This document shows, one piece after another, positions 63,781-64,000 of a stretch of DNA of 64,000 nt. The stretch covers positions 25,138,029 through 25,202,028 of the forward strand of contig NC_133933.1 in NCBI RefSeq assembly GCF_031877795.1. The letters are read 5' to 3'. This DNA is from Strix aluco (Eukaryota; Chordata; Aves; Strigiformes; Strigidae). The translations under genes were made by a program, and so were the position numbers. The notes below the pieces were generated by a model. It worked only from the letters and a program-made list of their open reading frames with translations. It was not told the DNA's origin and searched no databases. Each line of letters opens with the position of its first letter. Within the stretch, counting starts at the first letter, position 1.

Positions 63781-64000
63781 AAGAAATATAAGGCCTTGTA
63801 GTGACTTTCAAGTAAAAGGTAACCTCTGTGCTAAAAGCCAAAGCTTTAGAAATATGTACAGCTAAAAGTCAGTAGAGCTGTGATTTTGAGAATCTCAATT
63901 CTGTACCTGGATATTTAGAGCAGGACTGGTGAAGAGTTTATTCACAACTGACCCTTCCTCTGTACCACAGTCACATGGTAGTAGTACACTTTGTTCACAG

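Overview
The window looks like avian nuclear DNA. It carries CR1 LINE fragments with the CR1 3' tail, a solo LTR resembling avian ERVL LTRs, compact introns with GT/AG splice sites, and a single CpG island in otherwise AT-rich sequence. I see no prokaryotic organisation: no operons, no ribosome binding sites, no CRISPR. Nearly all open frames are short and fortuitous.

The only gene I can name with certainty is BROX (Bro1 domain and CAAX box protein), on the minus strand at the right end. Nine consecutive coding exons between 63517 and 56826 join in phase and give the last ~278 residues of a ~411-residue protein, ending in the CAAX box CQIS. The first coding exons lie beyond the right edge. 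About 13 kb downstream on the same strand, one exon at 43288-43385 matches the FAM177 family. By the vertebrate gene order AIDA-BROX-FAM177B-DISP1 it should be FAM177B; a possible terminal exon lies at 41307-41360, and I could not find the upstream exons.

A CpG island at about 34450-35420 has two YY1-type AAGATGGCG elements reading on the minus strand and two good minus-strand splice donors. By position and direction it is most simply the promoter and non-coding first exon of DISP1. No DISP1 coding exon appears in 1-34 kb, so that part is probably its first intron. This assignment is inference from synteny.

Repeats: CR1 fragments at about 8871-9020 (-), 13644-14620 (-), 16690-18598 (+, a decayed reverse transcriptase), 46120-46640 (+, old) and 63521-63780 (-, inside BROX and touching a splice acceptor); an ERVL-like solo LTR at 47863-48497 (-); a 124-bp-period tandem duplication at 49602-49842; several homopolymer tracts. 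Two minus-strand stretches, 33618-33872 and about 55133-55920, read like protein but remain unidentified.

I do not see a convincing new biological system. The best leads are the CR1 tail that may form a BROX splice acceptor, the apparently isolated FAM177B exon, and the two unassigned protein-like stretches.
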